Of a stretch of DNA of 64,000 nucleotides, positions 62,159-64,000 are shown in pieces; the first letter of the stretch is position 1, and every line of letters starts with the position of its first letter. The stretch covers positions 9,993 through 73,992 of the forward strand of contig QQSK01000002.1 of NCBI GenBank assembly GCA_003602415.1. The letters run 5' to 3'. The translations under genes were made by a program, and so were the position numbers. Origin of the DNA: Candidatus Poseidoniales archaeon. Its GTDB lineage: Archaea > Thermoplasmatota > Poseidoniia > Poseidoniales > Poseidoniaceae. The notes under the pieces were generated by a model that saw only the letters and a list, made by a program, of their open reading frames with translations, searched no databases and was not told the DNA's origin.

Positions 62159-63907
62159 TCAGCGTTTTGAGGATTTAATCGAATGCCAAGTTTTGTTCCC
62201 TTTACCTTCAATGGTCACCGGATGATTAGGATTACTGATTGGAGTAATAACAACGTCCTGAAGTGCACCTTCTCTAGCTATTGTGAATTTGGTTTTCACA
62301 TCTTGATTGCCAAATACTGCTGCTGAAATTTCTGATGAAGATTTCACTCGTAGCCCATCTATGGCCACAATTTCATCACCAGTGTGAATCAATTCTCTAC
62401 AAGGTGAACCTGACAGATGAGTACGAACCTTCACATTGCCGTTGGAGTTTACCAAATTTAGCCCAACCCATGCACCCTTATTCTTCTTATCAGGAATCAT
62501 ATCCATGCCCAATTTTTGAATTGCAGATAATACATCAGGTGCTTTACGTTCACTAACTAATGAGTCAAGCATAGTTCCTAATCTTCTTCCGCCTGGAATA
62601 TTGACTAACACTTTCTTGATATCCGCGTGTGTAATTCCAGGATTATCAGAATCAAGTTTGAAATCATGATACAGTTTTGCCATTACATCATCCATTCCAA
62701 ACTCTCCTTTGGACCTCTTTCGTAATTCTACATCCAAACAAAATATTGCCATTTCGCCTTCTAGATAATATGAGATTTGAACCTCACGGCTATACGAATT
62801 TGCTCTGTAAAGATGAATCCAAGCATCATGACTACTCTCTTGCAAGGATTCATGTTCCATTCCGTTACGGTCAGTATGACGTTTCATCTTCCGAGTCCAG
62901 TCTTTCCTCCAATCCTCTTCGGTCCAAGCACCACTTCGTAAGCAGATTATATCTCCCAACCAAGACGTTAGACCTTCAAACCACCAAAGCAGGTCTGAGT
63001 GTACTTCCTTTTGTAATTCATAATCTATGAAATTCTTAGGCCTTAGTTGCTTTACATTCCACTGGTGTAAGAACTCATGGCTGAATAATGAGACTAAATC
63101 TCTCCATTGTTCTTCATTGCCTTCCTGAAGACATTTTCTTGGCATCATAGAGGTTTGGCTTCTGAGGTGTTCTAAACCACCTCTTCCTGAATCTGTCAAA
63201 TGTAAAACTGTCCAATACTCCTTCCATTCAGGAACTCCAAATAATGCGAAATGCTCCTCTATTACCAACTTCATGGCTTCAACAAATCGATTAATTCCTT
63301 TCTGAGGTATTGGTAAACTACCTGAATCCCATAACTTGAGATATTGCTTACAACCTTGAACTTCAAAGCTAATCATTGGATTAGGGTTGGATTCTATGAT
63401 TGCATCAAGAAATTCATCTCTTCCATCAGCAAACCATTCGCCTTCTTTACCGGGCAACTGAATTGCAGTATTCCAAGATTCTGGCTTAGCAAGAGTAATT
63501 TTGTGAGTAAGATTCATTCTTTCAGAATCTATTCCTCTTGTAGGCATTAACCAAGTGTATGGGGGCATAATATGAACGTGCGAAGTATCCAAATGGTTTG
63601 CACGACAAGTCATCTCTGCGGCTAATACCTTGTAAGTAAGCACTACTCTACTAGCATCGCTAACGCCATTTACTCTCACGCCATCGATTTCTACTCTCTT
63701 AACATCTGCTGGTTTGCCATCACAGGTAGCCTCAAGATCAGACATATGCTGAATAGGCTCTCTAATGAAATAAGAACCCGGCACCCATCTAGGAAATCTC
63801 AATTCCAAAAAATTCCCTGTGAATGGACCCTCAATTTCAATTCGTACTCCAAGCCTTCGACTAGCTCCATCTGTAGCATCAGCATGAAATGTAATACCTG
63901 AACTCAT
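62159..63907 (-). CDS. M61-family peptidase with PDZ domain
   Basis: 582 residues. The N-terminal beta domain has RWVPGSYFIREPIQHMSDLE; the gluzincin core shows HEFLHQWNVKQLRP (HExxH) with a downstream Glu in WWFEGLTSWLGDI; the C-terminal PDZ domain has HTGDEIVAIDGLRVKSSSEI. M61 (glycyl aminopeptidase) enzymes act on small N-terminal residues. No signal peptide is seen, so it is probably cytosolic and finishes peptide breakdown begun by the secreted proteases. Its ATG overlaps the previous stop by four bases (ATGA). Confidence 0.93.
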   Translation of the reverse strand: MSSGITFHADATDGASRRLGVRIEIEGPFTGNFLELRFPRWVPGSYFIREPIQHMSDLEATCDGKPADVKRVEIDGVRVNGVSDASRVVLTYKVLAAEMTCRANHLDTSHVHIMPPYTWLMPTRGIDSERMNLTHKITLAKPESWNTAIQLPGKEGEWFADGRDEFLDAIIESNPNPMISFEVQGCKQYLKLWDSGSLPIPQKGINRFVEAMKLVIEEHFALFGVPEWKEYWTVLHLTDSGRGGLEHLRSQTSMMPRKCLQEGNEEQWRDLVSLFSHEFLHQWNVKQLRPKNFIDYELQKEVHSDLLWWFEGLTSWLGDIICLRSGAWTEEDWRKDWTRKMKRHTDRNGMEHESLQESSHDAWIHLYRANSYSREVQISYYLEGEMAIFCLDVELRKRSKGEFGMDDVMAKLYHDFKLDSDNPGITHADIKKVLVNIPGGRRLGTMLDSLVSERKAPDVLSAIQKLGMDMIPDKKNKGAWVGLNLVNSNGNVKVRTHLSGSPCRELIHTGDEIVAIDGLRVKSSSEISAAVFGNQDVKTKFTIAREGALQDVVITPISNPNHPVTIEGKGNKTWHSIKSSKR

Positions 63908-64000
63908 TGTCTCTCACCTTCTAACTCAGCGACGGAGGCTGATAGGTTCATCGCTGCCAATTGAACCAATTTGGATTCATCATTAGAAATTGCATTTAGT
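63904..64000 (-). CDS. C-terminal fragment of an unidentified protein (partial)
   Basis: Only the last 31 codons lie inside the window: LNAISNDESKLVQLAAMNLS then ASVAELEGERQ and TGA. It forms an ATGA overlap with the M61 peptidase, so the two belong to one operon. The helical, Leu/Ala-rich pattern gives no family assignment. The gene continues beyond 64000. Confidence 0.7.
   Translation of the reverse strand, partial: LNAISNDESKLVQLAAMNLSASVAELEGERQ

Overview
This is a contiguous archaeal chromosome segment, most probably from Marine Group II Euryarchaeota (Candidatus Poseidoniales, class Thermoplasmata sensu lato). The organism is inferred from the gene content: a complete archaeal-order S10/spc ribosomal operon with eukaryote-type proteins (eL32, eL19, eS4), aIF1 and RNase P p29; a Hef helicase-nuclease; a group II chaperonin; tRNAs without encoded CCA; a tRNA-Trp whose intron carries a C/D-box guide RNA; and many large secreted proteases and Ca-binding-repeat surface proteins, as expected for a protein-degrading planktonic heterotroph. 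The species cannot be named from sequence alone.

Layout. 216-14524 (minus) is one long superoperon of 25 genes, uL3 to secY, with mostly 4-nt overlaps or gaps under 40 nt and Shine-Dalgarno sequences at most starts. A 328-nt gap (14525-14852) in front of it contains a highly structured stretch that looks like a leader or an independent RNA. Hef (14853-17417, plus) follows. 17418-20252 (minus) encodes two proteins that look like a thiol:fumarate-reductase/succinate-dehydrogenase iron-sulfur module in which almost all cluster-ligand cysteines are gone, yet which is fused to an intact ferredoxin and flavodoxin. Then come the thermosome, a large surface protein, a few membrane proteins, an aminotransferase and a subtilase (to 30684).

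30763-32787 is an RNA-rich stretch: intron-containing tRNA-Trp, a tiny eL41 gene, tRNA-Arg(UCU), tRNA-Ala(GGC), with pirin and a SprT-type protease between. 32789-41004 holds a CDF metal exporter, a GPI-ethanolamine-phosphate-transferase-like membrane enzyme and a 1397-residue SGNH/propeller/TSP3 surface protein. 41007-48826 (minus) has a second subtilase with P domain and MopE/TSP3-like repeats, a DEAD-box helicase with an RGG tail, and a GDSL esterase with TSP3 repeats. 48921-57998 (plus, with one small minus gene) has MsrA, P5C dehydrogenase, a PrsW-type protease, DUF92, a cysteine-less thioredoxin-like membrane protein, DUF2071 and DCC proteins. 58051-60385 (minus) is a likely two-gene unit: a bacterial-type voltage-gated sodium channel and an EF-hand membrane protein. 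The window ends with a bacterial-type (class II) CCA-adding enzyme, a ParB/SerK-like protein, an M61 peptidase with PDZ domain and the tail of an unidentified gene.

The most unusual items are the iron-sulfur-less SdhB/HdrB-like pair with fused ferredoxin-flavodoxin, the sodium channel/EF-hand pair, the tRNA-Trp intron guide RNA, the SAP-domain eL32, the SecY with about 150 extra N-terminal residues, and the structured region before uL3.
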